Shown piece after piece: positions 9,271-20,968 of a stretch of 64,000 nucleotides of DNA. The position numbers and the translations under genes were made by a program. Origin of the DNA: Picochlorum sp. 'celeri' (taxonomy: Eukaryota; Chlorophyta; Trebouxiophyceae); contig JAACMV010000004.1 in NCBI GenBank assembly GCA_010909725.1, positions 496,001-560,000 on the forward strand, given 5' to 3'. Every line of letters starts with the position of its first letter. Within the stretch, counting starts at the first letter, position 1. The notes under the pieces were generated by a model. It worked only from the letters and a program-made list of their open reading frames with translations. It was not told the DNA's origin and did not search any database.

Positions 9271-12200
9271 ATGGGCGAGTATCACATTTTATTCGATGCT
9301 AAAATCATTCCATTCAGTCATGATGGTGTCTTGAAAAGACTGGATCCTTCAGATATGACAATGGTTGCCAGGGAGACGTGCCATGCGACGACAATGCATG
9401 GGGTCGGAAGTACTGCATTTCTGCATGACAAAAAGCTTGATATTGACCAGTATGTGATTTTTGGTTCTATAAAAGTGACACTTAATGGTATTGTGTAGAC
9501 GCATTGTGACGACATTGTTGTTTGCAGGCAAGTAGAGCAGGCTCTAGAGTTTTTTAAAGAAAGGCAGCATGATTTGGGTGGATCGGGGCGTGGTTCGTTT
9601 GCGATGCTTCAAGGGTACTATTGTAGAGATATGTTGGAGTGGTTGTTTGCGAAAGGGTTGTCGACCAGGGTATGGGATCGATTGGATGATGTGGCAAGGG
9701 GTCGTGTGTGGGAATTGTTTGGGCTGGTTCTTTCGGATGAGTCGGTTGTTGCTGGTGGGTTTGTCTTTCCCAGTGCGGTGACGACAGGAATGATACATGC
9801 GATATCGAATGGTGCGGAGGGAGAAGGATATTCTGCTGTGTTGCATCATGTGGGGGCAGTGGTTGATATACTAGCTACCAAATTTCGGAAAGAGTTTGTG
9901 ATTCATTTGGAGCATGCTGTGACTGTATTGGAATCTGCTTTGATAGTATATAAGGAATGGAAAGGAGAGGGGAAGGATAGTGCAGCGCGTGTTCTGGAAG
10001 CTGTGAGTGGATTGTATATTGCTCATATGGAGCGTTATGTGCATGAGAAGAAGGTTTGGGAGGCGATTGTTGTGCGTCATCTTGGCATTATCTGTGAGAT
10101 ATGTTTTGGGTCATGTGATCCAAGAATAAAGAAGAATCTTGAAGTGATACTGTCGCATGCCATGTTTTCAAGGGAATCATTGTTGGGGCTACATCAATTG
10201 TTGGTGGAGGGTGAGGGTGGAAGCGAGCAGGGCCATTATGCCCGCAAACTGTTTTCTTCAGTAGACGTTATGGTTCAAAATGCTGTCAAAGGTGGCAATA
10301 ACGAAAGGCTGTGGAGGGCTCTTGAAGGGTTTTTGCCTTGGTTGGTGCAGATATTTGTCAGGGAATTGGAATCGAGGCAGGTTGAGAAGAAATCTTCCGA
10401 TATATTGTTATTTGATCGGTGTGTACGTCTCGTGATGAAAACATCGAGTGACTCTGTTTTGGCGAGGCAGTATGCAGCGTGTGTTTTGGCTTTGATCTCA
10501 AGGATGCCAGAACTGGGGATTTACAGACCAACAGAGCAAGGCAGCAGGGGTTTGTTGACGAATATGGTGGATGCGGTGGTGGATTTTGCTTTTAAAATGG
10601 GTCTGACGTGGCAATCGCATGACAGTGATATCGTATCGTTGTGTATTGAGATGATCACAGGCATTGTGATTGTTGAGCACAGGGGAGTTGAAGAGAGGTT
10701 GGATGATTTTTGGGCTCTAGTTGACGCTGGATATTGTGAGAGGACACATCATTCAATTTCTATGTGTCTCTCTACCATTATGAAAGAATATAGTGCGTTG
10801 AGACGGCTGGATGTGTTATTGGATTCTTGCTTTGGTGCCATGAGCAGAGAGCAAAGTCATGTGTGCCATGTGATGCATGAGCAAACTGTCGTACAGTCTA
10901 TTCGAACATCTGTGGGTAGAATTTTGAGTGGTCAATCTATAGTCGTCATCGAGATGTTGCGGAGGCATCTGTCAAATTTGAGACTTGGTGATCCTGTTTC
11001 CATTGTGTCACTGACTTGCTTGATTCTTCATGCATTGCCTCTGGACCTGAATAATGCGGAAAAGGTAGCAAATTCACTAGAAGAATTGCTACATAGTATA
11101 TATCAGCCTTTGAAGGAATCCATTGCAAAGAGCGACGTGGATGTGATGAGTTCTTTGCTGGTTGTCCAGGGAGAGGTCATGGATTTGCATGCTCAATGCT
11201 GCAGGAGAGATCCCAATATCAAGCCTTTATGGGGGCAGAATACTCACCCAGACTTTGAGTCGCATCATAGTGTTTTCAATACTGATACGCATGTGTTGAA
11301 CTTGTATATTACATCTGAGGATGATGCTGAGCACCACTCCCTACCACTGGATAGTCTCGTGCAACTCTGCACCTCATTGGAGGTGGAGCCTTTCTCGCGA
11401 TTGGCATATGCATTGATGCTAACAATTAAAACGTGTATGATCGTATTGAGTGAAGTTCGACAGTATTATCTACACATCTCCTCAAGGATGGTATCAGACG
11501 AAGGACAGCAGAAGGAAATTCAAAGTCTGTTTGACATTGCAGTACAAATCTTCAAGGAAATAGAAGCGAGGAGTGATGACTATGATGACATAAGCGACAA
11601 ACTATTCAGAAATTTAAATCAGCGCAATGTCCTTGGACAACTTGTCAAGCTATTTGATGCTGATTCCCAATGGGTCCGAACAGCCCTTGAGTGTGCCAAG
11701 CCAGCTGCAAAAATGTACTTCATCAGACTTCTTCTTTCGCATGAAACGTTTAGGTTGCCCAAAGCAGATTTCTGGAATCATCACGTAGACATTCTCGTTG
11801 AAATATCACGAGGTAAAATTCTCGAGGTGACAAGGTATGCTTCCATTATAGTAACCCTATGTTTATTGTTATTCTCTTCATGGCCACTAGCGTTGATCTG
11901 TACCAAACGTGATCCTGTATTATATACAGGTATCTTGAGAAGAAAATCTCAAAAAGCAAAGAGAAGAAGGAGAAGAAGAGTAAGAAAAGAAAGATAGGTG
12001 ACGAGGCATTCGACATGCACTCTGCATTGCTACTTTTCCCACAGGCATCCATGAATGAATGGAAACTTGGCAATGGTGGCAGAGATTTAGAGAAAGCGTT
12101 GACCTGGATGATCTCTCATACAAGTGATCACAGCGAGTATCCAGTCAAGGGTAAAAAATTCAGTGACATTGTTCTGAGAGGATATGCAGAAATAACCCTT

Positions 12201-14336
12201 TTATGTCAACTGCATCATGTTCAAGATGATGTGTTTGGGTTCATCCAGAGTGCATGCTTCTCTGACTTGTTCTATTGTGCTTTGATTCTTTCCACGACAA
12301 CTGAGAACCACGTACACGATTCTGTCAAATCTCACATGATGGAAGCAATGAGAACTTTAGAGAGAACTTTGCATGTGGATAGCCCAGGACAATGCACTAG
12401 CATTCATGCATGTCCCACGAACATCTTGTCTCTCTTCTTAACGTGGATAGAAAGTTCAATAGAGAGACACGATGCTGAACCCAACCAAAATATTTTGACA
12501 CTACACCAAAAGGTTGTGAGTGACATTTTTAATGCAAGAGCATTGCAGAAATGTTTGCTTGAAGTTCCTCAGTTTGCAAAACCCACATTGAGAAGAACTG
12601 ATTTGGGGATCATCCAAGGCTTCAGCGGAGCACTTCAGAATGAATTGATACGGATTGAAACTACCAAAGAATTTCAAACTGCCCTTAAAACCTTGGCAGG
12701 ACAAATGCAAGACGCTGTCAGCAATGCGAGACAGCCTTCGCATCTCTGTGGCGTTGCAGCATGTGCAGCACATGTATTGGATGCAGCAGTGGTATGCCAG
12801 GACAGTTCAATTCGCGAATTAATATTTCCACTAGCACCCGAATTATTCAAGGCATGTTCTCGAGTCTCCACTACCGCGTTGCTACCATTCAAAGAAAACC
12901 AGTCTGCATGCCTCCTGGACATTGTCCTTTTCATGAGAACATTCTCCAAATTAACGTCATGCAGCAAGCCTCGAGTGTCGTGGGAAGGATATGCAAATCT
13001 TTTATCTATATTGGTGATCAATCTGGTGCATTGTCCACCATCTGTCGGTCAGGGATACATGAGTCGACCAAATGCACCAAAGGAGGCATCTCTCTTTGTA
13101 GCAGCATCAGACATGGGATCCTCCACAGGAATGATCCGTCGACAATTGCTCAATGCCATCGCGGTCTTATTCAACAGTAGCACAAGAAAAGAATGCACAG
13201 CTGTGTTTGAAGCCATCAAGATATTTATGAATGATGACTCGAGGTTTCGATGCACTGTGGGATGTGGCGTGTACCCATTGGAGTTGCTCCTCCTTCTCCT
13301 CGAAGATACAGGAAATGGGGTATTAAAGGAATTGATGCATCATCAAGTGGATACAATTATGATCAGTCTTCTTCAGGACCAGAATAGATACATCAGAGAG
13401 GGGCTCCATGAAGAAGAAGCACACTCTATACCCATGCCATCTTCTCAGCTATTTGATAGAGTACGAAACACCCTTTTGGATGACCATGACAGACGCATGT
13501 CAGAAGAAGTTTCATCATCATCTCTAAATCCAGATGATACAGCAGGAGTAGACACTATCCATCTCGCATTTGCCACCAATATGCGATGTCTTGAATCCAT
13601 CCTCTGCAGACCAAGGATGTTCAAAAAGCTTCCTAGCAGGCTGATTCCATCAGCCATATCCCAGGTCCAATACACCGTGGAATGTCTAATGCTGCATCAA
13701 ATATCCAGATTTACAGGAAAGGCACAGGAGGCAAGCTTTTCCAATGCATGCCATCTCTTCATCGGCATCATTCGCCATCACCCAGATGTCTTGGCACGAG
13801 CCATGCACATCATGGCATCGGCCATCAGCAGCCTCCAGGATACGCTCGCCGCACGTTTTATATACAGTTGCTTCAGCAGCAAAAGCAGCGAGGAGCTCCA
13901 GCCGTCGGCACACCTCATGGAATGCTTCAGTAGGGTACTTGAAGAATTTGGAAAGACCAAAGCAGTGCAGCAATATTGTTCAGATCTACTCATCAACCAT
14001 ATCAAATATTTCGCCTGCCCTCTCACACCTGGATCATTGAAGCATATTACGGCCAAAATGCAGTGCTCAGAGATGTTGACCAAGGCCAAATACCCATCAT
14101 CAGATCTCCTCCCCACAAAGGCAATGCTCATAGGCACCATGTGTGTCCCTCTAGAACTTCAAAACCTCCTAACCCCGGGAATATGTGCCTTGTATGGGGC
14201 ATGTGCTGTTGAAGATGTACAGACCATCTATGCTGCCTTGGGCCAAGGCCACGATGGATCCTCAGTATGGAGATCTGCATTGAGCAACCTCAAGGTGGTC
14301 TATGAAAAGCATTTCAAGTACATTGGTAAAGTGTAA
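9271..14336 (+). CDS. URB2: URB2/NPA2-like nucleolar pre-ribosome factor
   Basis: Three exons, 9271-9449, 9528-11834 and 11930-14336, give about 1630 residues. Junctions keep the frame: donor GTATGT after a split Gln codon, acceptor TTTGCAG; then donor GTATGC with phase 2 and acceptor ATACAG, restoring an Arg followed by a very Lys-rich nucleolar-type segment. Most of the protein is helical repeat without sharp motifs. The C-terminus (LLTPGICALYGACAVEDVQ to YEKHFKYIGKV) matches the conserved end of Urb2/Npa2 proteins. In yeast Urb2 acts in the nucleolus in early 27S pre-rRNA processing for the 60S subunit. The first exon is the least certain part; ATG 9271 follows an in-frame stop at 9265 and gives the best donor. 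Confidence 0.8.
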
Positions 14337-14392
14337 TCACGCCCTTCCCTGTGTTCCATTTTTTTCCTCTTATTTTCATCCAAAAACAAATT

Positions 14393-15997
14393 ATGACATA
14401 TCGTGTGTTCAGAGAGACTCTGGCTTCCAGTTTCAGAGTCAACAACAACTCCATTCCATTGACGAGGATTGTACCTCGTACTACAACAGGGCTACAAAGG
14501 AGAAGAACCAGGTGTCTGAGAGATCAAAAACTCATTTTTCATGCTCATGGAAGGGAGGATGGTGCCATTGACTGTGTCGAGTCCAAGGGTTTGTGGGGGT
14601 TTTCAAAGCACGTCGGGGCTGCCTGTCTGGCCTTTTTCCTCACGTGTATGCCTGCTTCTGCGGAGAAGGCTCTGACTGTTCCTGCAGCCAAGACCGAGGA
14701 GCTCTTCAATGTACAGAGGACAATGGTGGAGGCATGGACGATCATTCAGGATGCGTTTGTTGATCAAACGTTCAACCATAAGAATTGGGAGGATCAGCTG
14801 GAGAGTCATTTGATTGCTGTGTCTCGTGCCCAAACGCGGGATCAGGGCATCAAAGAGTTGAAATCTTTGATTTCAGATTTGCAGGATCCGTATACAAGAT
14901 GGGTATCTGCTGATGAGTACAGGGATTTTTTGGTGGACACAGAGGGGGAGATTGGGGGTGTAGGTCTTTTGATTGCAAATGATCCGACGACAGGACGGTT
15001 GCTTGTGCTTGCGCCGATTGCTGGATCGCCTGCAGATAAAGCAGGGATTCACCCCGGGGACGAATTGATATCGATCAATGGGTCTGCCATTCAGGGGTTG
15101 GATAATGAGGCTACTGCTGCACAGCTTCGAGGGACCCAAGGGTCTTCGGTCGATGTGGAGATTGCCCGGGTTACTGGCACTGTGCCTGGTGAGGTTGGTG
15201 GTAAAATGACTGAAGAGAATCGATTACAACGTAAAAAGTTTCGGCTAAAGAGGGAACGTGTCCAACTCTCCCCAATATTTGCCACAGCCGTTCATACATC
15301 TGATGATCATACCTATGGGTACATTCGACTGGTAAATTTCAGTCAGAAAGCGTCAGAGGAGATGAAAAAGGCGGTTCAACAGCTTGTGAAGGACGGTAGT
15401 GAGGGCTTTATTGTCGATTTGCGTAATAATCCGGGAGGCCTTGTCAGTTCAGCTCTTGAAGTGGCCAGTCTGTGGATTGATGGGGAGCAGCGACCTACCG
15501 TCTTTTCTATCGAATCGAAAGATTCAGAACCGCAATCTGTGAAATTATTTGGCACGCATGCTCTCACCGACCTACCACTGACGGTCCTTGTGAATGGACA
15601 GTCTGCGTCAGCATCTGAAATCCTTGCTGGTGCGTTGAAGGATTCTAATCGTGGGGATGTGATTGGAGAAACAACCTTTGGAAAAGGAAAAATACAGTCG
15701 GTATTCGAACTTTCTGATGGGTCAGCATTGTTTGTGACTGTCGCAAAGTATGTCACGCCGAATGGAACAAATATTGATAGGGAAGGTATACATCCCAGTT
15801 TCTCTTGCTCCTTGGAGGCAGGTACTCCAAGGACGAGTGCTGGTATTCCAATCGCGCCTGGATTGGTTGGAACAGATTCAAATATTATGGAAGAGCTCGA
15901 GAGCGATGCATGTGTCAAGACGGCAGAATCTGATCTCTCTCGTAGGCTTTCTTCTACTACTGCTGCTGCCACAAACAAAATGACAACAACAATGTAG
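14393..15997 (+). CDS. CTPA: Lumenal C-terminal processing peptidase (D1 protease)
   Basis: Peptidase family S41 enzyme; plastid members trim the C-terminus of the photosystem II D1 precursor in the thylakoid lumen. The 534-residue product starts with a basic, Ser/Thr-rich stromal transit region, then a hydrophobic thylakoid-transfer segment HVGAACLAFFLTCMPASA at about 80-97 with a typical AxA cleavage site. A PDZ domain (GVGLLIANDP to ELISINGSAI) and the protease domain follow, with LRNNPGG, the catalytic-Ser motif QSASASEILAGAL and the catalytic-Lys motif FGKGKIQS. The tail is low complexity. ATG 14393 was chosen over 14351 because it begins a normal transit peptide. Only 56 bases separate it from the URB2 stop. 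Confidence 0.93.
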   Translation: MTYRVFRETLASSFRVNNNSIPLTRIVPRTTTGLQRRRTRCLRDQKLIFHAHGREDGAIDCVESKGLWGFSKHVGAACLAFFLTCMPASAEKALTVPAAKTEELFNVQRTMVEAWTIIQDAFVDQTFNHKNWEDQLESHLIAVSRAQTRDQGIKELKSLISDLQDPYTRWVSADEYRDFLVDTEGEIGGVGLLIANDPTTGRLLVLAPIAGSPADKAGIHPGDELISINGSAIQGLDNEATAAQLRGTQGSSVDVEIARVTGTVPGEVGGKMTEENRLQRKKFRLKRERVQLSPIFATAVHTSDDHTYGYIRLVNFSQKASEEMKKAVQQLVKDGSEGFIVDLRNNPGGLVSSALEVASLWIDGEQRPTVFSIESKDSEPQSVKLFGTHALTDLPLTVLVNGQSASASEILAGALKDSNRGDVIGETTFGKGKIQSVFELSDGSALFVTVAKYVTPNGTNIDREGIHPSFSCSLEAGTPRTSAGIPIAPGLVGTDSNIMEELESDACVKTAESDLSRRLSSTTAAATNKMTTTM

Positions 15998-16261
15998 CAT
16001 ACTTGATCGTGTACACTAGTGCTTCAACGACGATGGGAAAATTTTCAAACATTGTATCATATTTTTATACACTGTACAGGACGAATTTGTATGAATGTAA
16101 ACGATGGCTGGTACAAACATGGTCCAGACATGGCATGGAAGAGCACTCGGTCAGGGTTTTGGTGCCATGCGTAGAAGATGTCGCATACATTTGGTTTCTC
16201 ATGATGTGAATCTGAATATAGGCGCAGGGAAAGATTCACAGGTATACCATCCATCGCGGCA

Positions 16262-17053
16262 TTGTCTGTCACATTCCCCAAGATTGACATGCCACAGCAG
16301 TCGTACGTCAATGTCTCAACAGATACGCCATCACCCAAAGAATGTATGGTATATTCTGACATATATATTGATTATGCAGTAGTATCATCGCCAATACTTG
16401 GTTCTATTGCTGATGCTGCCAGTCTGAAGACTGTGACAGCAGTTATTGTAGGGTGGTTGGTCATAGCTGGGTCCTCAGTGCGCTCATTACCCCAGATACT
16501 TAGAATCGTGCGAAATAAGAGTGTAGAAGGACTCTCTGCAGTATCTTTTGGGTCCGAATTAATGGCATTTATGATCACAATTGCCTATAATGTGAGATTC
16601 ATGTATCCTCTGAGTACTTGGGGTGAGACATTGACAAATGGAATTCAGCACGCTGTTTTGGTCGGCATGATATTCTTTTACAACAAGGATATAAAGAGAC
16701 AGTCGAAGATTCTGACGGTGCTTGGCATGATTGCCGGAGTCTCATTCTTGTTCTCCCATGCATGCTCTGATGCCATCTTGAGATGGCTGCAGAGCCTCGT
16801 CATTGTCATTTTAGCCGTCTTTGGAAGAATTCCTCAGATTGTATTAAATCTGAGGCGTGGAAATAGTGGAGAATTGTCGTTCATGTCGACATTCCTGTCC
16901 GTCTTGGGGAATGTTGCTAGAGTCTTTACCACGTGGGCACTGGTCAACGATGGCATCATCATGGCGACGGCCATATCTCAGTTGATTCTGAATTCGATTT
17001 TGCTCGGACAAATTTTGGATACAATGAAACAAGAGCGTGTTATTCATGCGTGA
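16262..17053 (+). CDS. PQ-loop membrane protein, MPDU1-like
   Basis: A 263-residue protein with about seven hydrophobic helices and two PQ motifs, SLPQILRIVRNKS at about 78-90 and RIPQIVLNLRRGNS at about 189-202, each followed by the typical S-x-x-S/T region. The first repeat continues into GLSAVSFGSELMAF, the pattern of mannose-P-dolichol utilization defect 1 (SL15) proteins, which support use of dolichol-linked sugars in the ER. Other PQ-loop proteins are SWEETs and lysosomal amino-acid exporters, so the substrate is open. The first 35 residues are polar; a later Met (residue 29) could be the start. Confidence 0.82.
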   Translation: MSVTFPKIDMPQQSYVNVSTDTPSPKECMVYSDIYIDYAVVSSPILGSIADAASLKTVTAVIVGWLVIAGSSVRSLPQILRIVRNKSVEGLSAVSFGSELMAFMITIAYNVRFMYPLSTWGETLTNGIQHAVLVGMIFFYNKDIKRQSKILTVLGMIAGVSFLFSHACSDAILRWLQSLVIVILAVFGRIPQIVLNLRRGNSGELSFMSTFLSVLGNVARVFTTWALVNDGIIMATAISQLILNSILLGQILDTMKQERVIHA

Positions 17054-17101
17054 TGATTGAAGTATTACATTGTGTCTGTACAGTAGTAGTAGTGGTATCA
17101 A

Positions 17102-17812
17102 TCAGTGATGATGACAGTGTCTGCTGTATTTTTCTCTCATATGTTTCTCAAAAGCTCTTGACTTTTTTGCAATATTCTTTAGGGATGATAATCTATAGGA
17201 TGAGGTATGCTTGGTGACATTGGTATCATCGTCGTCAGCATGATCCTTGGGCATGTCAGCACAACTACTGTCACCAAGGCAATCAGACACAAATTTCTGC
17301 ACCAAACCAAAAAAGAAAATGCATATGGCGTTATGGATATATGAGAAAACGCATGGATTCGTACATATTTTAATAATAATGAAGAGATATCAATACGTCG
17401 TATGCTGAGAATGCAAGAATCGTCGTACCTGAACTCGCCAGTCAGATTCCAACCATGCCAGAGTGGCACTTCTCCATTCTTCCTCAATGTCCAACCTTTT
17501 CTTTACCCGTCTCAATTCGGCTTCTAATACCTCATTTTCTCTTCTCAATACTTCAAAATCATCCACGAGATCTTGTATATACACTGAACTCGGAATCTCA
17601 CGAGACTCGTGGGTCTCTTTCTGTGTTTTGACAGATGTCTCTGACAACAGACGCACTTGATCCTTCAACGACGCAATTGTTGCATTCTGATCCACGCATT
17701 TTTGCCGATACATGTTCAAAATTTTCTCCAAACTCTCCAGGACACGGCTTGTGTGGTGACCCCCAACACGCTCACCTCCTCCTCCTCCTCCATGAGGATG
17801 ATGACTGTACAT
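17102..17812 (-). CDS. Small coiled-coil protein
   Basis: Two exons, 17812-17429 and 17296-17102, joined in phase 0 across a 132-bp intron (donor CAG|GTACGA, acceptor GGTGCAG), giving 192 residues. The N-terminus is His/Gly-rich with six Gly in a row. Two helical segments follow (about 24-50 and 80-115) with heptad spacing of Leu/Val/Ile (FEVLRRENEVLEAELRRVKKR). Exon 2 adds an acidic DDDD run and a basic His-rich end. No known domain recognised. The ATG at 17812 is the first true ATG of the open frame. The gene is divergent from the ABC1 kinase. Confidence 0.6.
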
Positions 17813-18159
17813 GGACAGAGGCTGGTACAGGCTTTTTCTTCTCGTTTCCTCACCACGTGCGAGACGTATACAAGATATCAATCTTGGAAAGATTTTCGTA
17901 TGAATCAGTATTGTATGTATTCGTCAATATTCGAGGAATAGCGAGCCCATCAGTTGAGTTGGTCAACCCTTGGACTTTGGGCATCACATCCTTCCTTGCC
18001 TTCAAAGGAAGGGTTACAGATCCACAGCATGCGAAAGGGCCACATATCATCCCATATCCGCTCTTCTACGTACAGAACCAGTACATAATTTTCATAATAA
18101 ACGAGCACTGATGAAGATACGCACTCATCAGGTTGCTTTGTAGCTGTCGAGTATGACAC
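17813..18159. other. Intergenic between divergent starts
   Basis: 347 bases. No RNA gene or conserved coding seen. A 13-base near-palindrome (ACATGC, one base, GCATGT) spans the ABC1K start region at 18158-18170. Confidence 0.5.
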
Positions 18160-20559
18160 ATGCGGCATGTTGTTGTCAGATGTTGCGTGATGACGGGCAT
18201 CAGGTGCACATATTCCATTAAATGTGACAGATATGGTACATCGTACGGCATGATCGGTAAAAGCGCATATCAGAAGGGCCGAGCGTTGTTCAAATCGCGG
18301 TATTATTACTATAGACATGTCACACATCGACAAGGCGAGACAGGTTTTCGTCCTCTGGGGGAAGAACTGCGTCGCTTTGTTTCAATATCAGCATCAAATG
18401 AGGAGGAGTTGAATTTTACAGAGTATACGGCGGAGATAAACAGTGCCTATTGGGAGACCCGTCCTGTGGCTGTCACGCAACGACTGGTGGAGGTGGGTGC
18501 TTCCCTTGGGTCTTGGTTTGCAACTGGTAGAGTGCTTGGGGAGAGTCCACAGGAGCGTGCTAGTCGATTAAAGCGAATACTGACTCAGCTCGGTCCAGCG
18601 TATATCAAGATTGGTCAGGCAATCTCTAGTAGACCAGATGTTCTCTCTCCTGTATTCCTAGGAGAGCTGGAGAAACTTCAGGATAGATTACCTCCATTTT
18701 CGACCGATGAAGCGCTCAAGGTAATTGAAGAGGAGTATGGGAAATCTCCAGATAAAGTGTTTCAGAGTCTCTCACCAGAGCCCGTGGCAGCTGCATCTTT
18801 AGGGCAAGTCTACAAGGGGATACTGTACGATGGATCAGAGGTAGCGGTCAAGGTTCAGCGACCAGGGGTCGCAAAGTCCATCTCGTTGGATGTACTTGTA
18901 TTGAGAAGATTGGCGATTCAAGTAAGAGCATGGAGGAAATTGAATACAAACTTGCCTTTGCTGATTGATGAGTGGGCTGCATCCTTGTTCAAAGAATTAG
19001 ATTACAGGCAAGAGGCACAGAACGGTATCAAATTCAAAGAGTTATACAGTCATTTAGACGGAGTATATGTTCCTAAAATGTACTCTGAGTTGACAACGAG
19101 AAGGGTTCTTGTCATGGAATGGATTGATGGAGAACGGTTGAGTTCAGCCACGGCTGGGTCCAGAGATGTGTTGGATGACATACGACTCGTCGAGGTTGGA
19201 GTGCGGTGCTCGTTGGAGCAACTCCTTGAGTATGGATTTTACCATGCGGATCCCCATCCAGGTAATCTGCTCAGAACACGGGACGGTAAACTAGCCTATT
19301 TGGATTTTGGTATGGTCGGTGAAGTGGATGAGAAAATTCGCAGGGGATTGATCCGTGCAACTTTGCATTTAGTTAATAGAGAGTACCAGTCTCTCGCAGA
19401 TGATTTTATCACGCTAGGCATGTTACCGGAGGATTCTGATAAGGAGAAGATTGTACCTGCATTGACTGGAGTGTTTGCAGAGGCTCTTGCTGGAGGAGTG
19501 AATAACCTATCCTTCGGGGACTTATCGTCAAACCTGGGGAGAACTATGTACGAGTTTAAATTCCAAATTCCTTCGTATTACACCCTGCTGGTGAGGTCAT
19601 TGTCAGTCTTGGAAGGGATTGCATTGAGGAGTGACCCAAACTACAAAGTACTTGCATCTGCATATCCATGGGTGGCGCGGCGGTTGCTGACTGATACGTC
19701 ACCTGAGTTACGTGATACACTACTTGCTCTGCTGTACAAGGACGGTAAGTTGAACTTTAAGAGAATGCAATCTCTTTTGACCCAGTCAACCCGGTCAACT
19801 GGGCTCCCTCAAAGGCCAAAAGGTGCCCCAGAGGGATCACCTCCGCCACGCGGTGATGCATTAGCCTTATTGCTATCTCCGAAAGCAAATTTTATCAGGG
19901 ATATAGTGATCAATGAGCTTGGTAAAGGCACGGATGCAGCTTGGAGAGTGTCGGTTGACAGTATAGTCATGGGTGCATACAATGAGCTCTACAGCACCAT
20001 GGTGTCCTCTGGTGATCCACAATCCCTTCCTTTTCTAAGGAATATATTGGAATTTTTAACACAAATTCCAAAGTTATCAGATGATGAGGACGTGGAGCAA
20101 ATAGATGGCCTTCAAGCACTTGTACAAACATTGCAAAAGACATCAGCAGCACAACAAGCTTCCTCTTCATTCTCGACTGGAGGCGAGACAGAGACAAAAG
20201 AAAAGACGGAAACATCAAGCAGGTGTACTTTAGAAGATCAGATACAGTCATTTGTTTCGTTTGTGGAATGGTCCATCAAGGAAGCTCAGACTCTGGATCA
20301 GGAGGAGAGACTCCAGGCTGCAAAGTTACCATTTGATGTAGCACAGAATGCGTCGAATCGGATTGTAGCTCGTGCCGTCAGATGGTTTTTTACGGAAGCA
20401 TCTACGGAAGAATCACAATCGCGGTCAACGACAACTGTAGTCAGAAGCATGCCACAAATGAGACAGACAACGCCCCATGCCTCCATCCAAAAGAGGTACA
20501 TGTTTGGCTCTGATGATTTCCCTAAATCCATGTTTCGCCCCAAGGATTTTGGTGTCTAA
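18160..20559 (+). CDS. ABC1/UbiB-family atypical kinase, probably plastid
   Basis: A 799-residue protein. ABC1K proteins are kinase-fold ATPases; green-lineage members mostly sit in plastoglobules or mitochondria and affect prenylquinone and lipid metabolism. All hallmarks are visible: the KxGQ motif AYIKIGQAISSRPDVLSP at about 145-162, the Ala-rich nucleotide loop VAAASLGQVYKG at about 209, the ion-pair Lys in EVAVKVQRPG, the catalytic loop HADPHPGN at about 361 and the DFG-type YLDFGMVGE at about 381. The first 60 residues are basic and Tyr/Arg-rich, fitting an organelle leader; several Met (1, 11, 30) could be the start. The C-terminal 280 residues are helical and weakly conserved. Which ABC1K subgroup it belongs to was not determined. 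Confidence 0.92.
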   Translation: MRHVVVRCCVMTGIRCTYSIKCDRYGTSYGMIGKSAYQKGRALFKSRYYYYRHVTHRQGETGFRPLGEELRRFVSISASNEEELNFTEYTAEINSAYWETRPVAVTQRLVEVGASLGSWFATGRVLGESPQERASRLKRILTQLGPAYIKIGQAISSRPDVLSPVFLGELEKLQDRLPPFSTDEALKVIEEEYGKSPDKVFQSLSPEPVAAASLGQVYKGILYDGSEVAVKVQRPGVAKSISLDVLVLRRLAIQVRAWRKLNTNLPLLIDEWAASLFKELDYRQEAQNGIKFKELYSHLDGVYVPKMYSELTTRRVLVMEWIDGERLSSATAGSRDVLDDIRLVEVGVRCSLEQLLEYGFYHADPHPGNLLRTRDGKLAYLDFGMVGEVDEKIRRGLIRATLHLVNREYQSLADDFITLGMLPEDSDKEKIVPALTGVFAEALAGGVNNLSFGDLSSNLGRTMYEFKFQIPSYYTLLVRSLSVLEGIALRSDPNYKVLASAYPWVARRLLTDTSPELRDTLLALLYKDGKLNFKRMQSLLTQSTRSTGLPQRPKGAPEGSPPPRGDALALLLSPKANFIRDIVINELGKGTDAAWRVSVDSIVMGAYNELYSTMVSSGDPQSLPFLRNILEFLTQIPKLSDDEDVEQIDGLQALVQTLQKTSAAQQASSSFSTGGETETKEKTETSSRCTLEDQIQSFVSFVEWSIKEAQTLDQEERLQAAKLPFDVAQNASNRIVARAVRWFFTEASTEESQSRSTTTVVRSMPQMRQTTPHASIQKRYMFGSDDFPKSMFRPKDFGV

Positions 20560-20968
20560 TTTATTTATAATCGTAAGCATGGGTTTGTAATGTATTGATG
20601 AACATATCCCCATGCCGAGAGGAGGACTTGTTTGACCTGAAAGTCAATTTGTACTGCCTTCATTTGCCCACAGAAGATTGCTCACTCTCCACAGCAACGT
20701 GGATTCGAGTTTAACATTCCATAAAAGTTACATTGAGTATGAAAGACAAATGTCATGGATTTAATGACAACAACATTGTTGTTGATTATAGGCAGGTTTC
20801 TACCAGCACCATAGGTTGGCAAGGTTCCCTTCAATGGAACAAAATAAACAATCTTCATGAAATCAAATCTTCGTATCTACATGCAATGTGAGGAGACATA
20901 GATTCTTGACATATCGTCACTATACCACTCACTCATGGTGGGGAGCATGTCAAGCTTGAGAGGAGCAC
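20560..20968. other. Intergenic between convergent genes
   Basis: 409 bases. It holds TGTAA at 20586-20590, 27 bases after the ABC1K stop, the likely poly(A) signal, and a short hairpin around 20770 (CAACAACA, one base, TGTTGTTG). Nothing else recognised. Confidence 0.55.
20586..20590 (+). terminator. TGTAA poly(A) signal of ABC1K
   Basis: 27 bases after the ABC1K stop. Motif and position only. Confidence 0.5.
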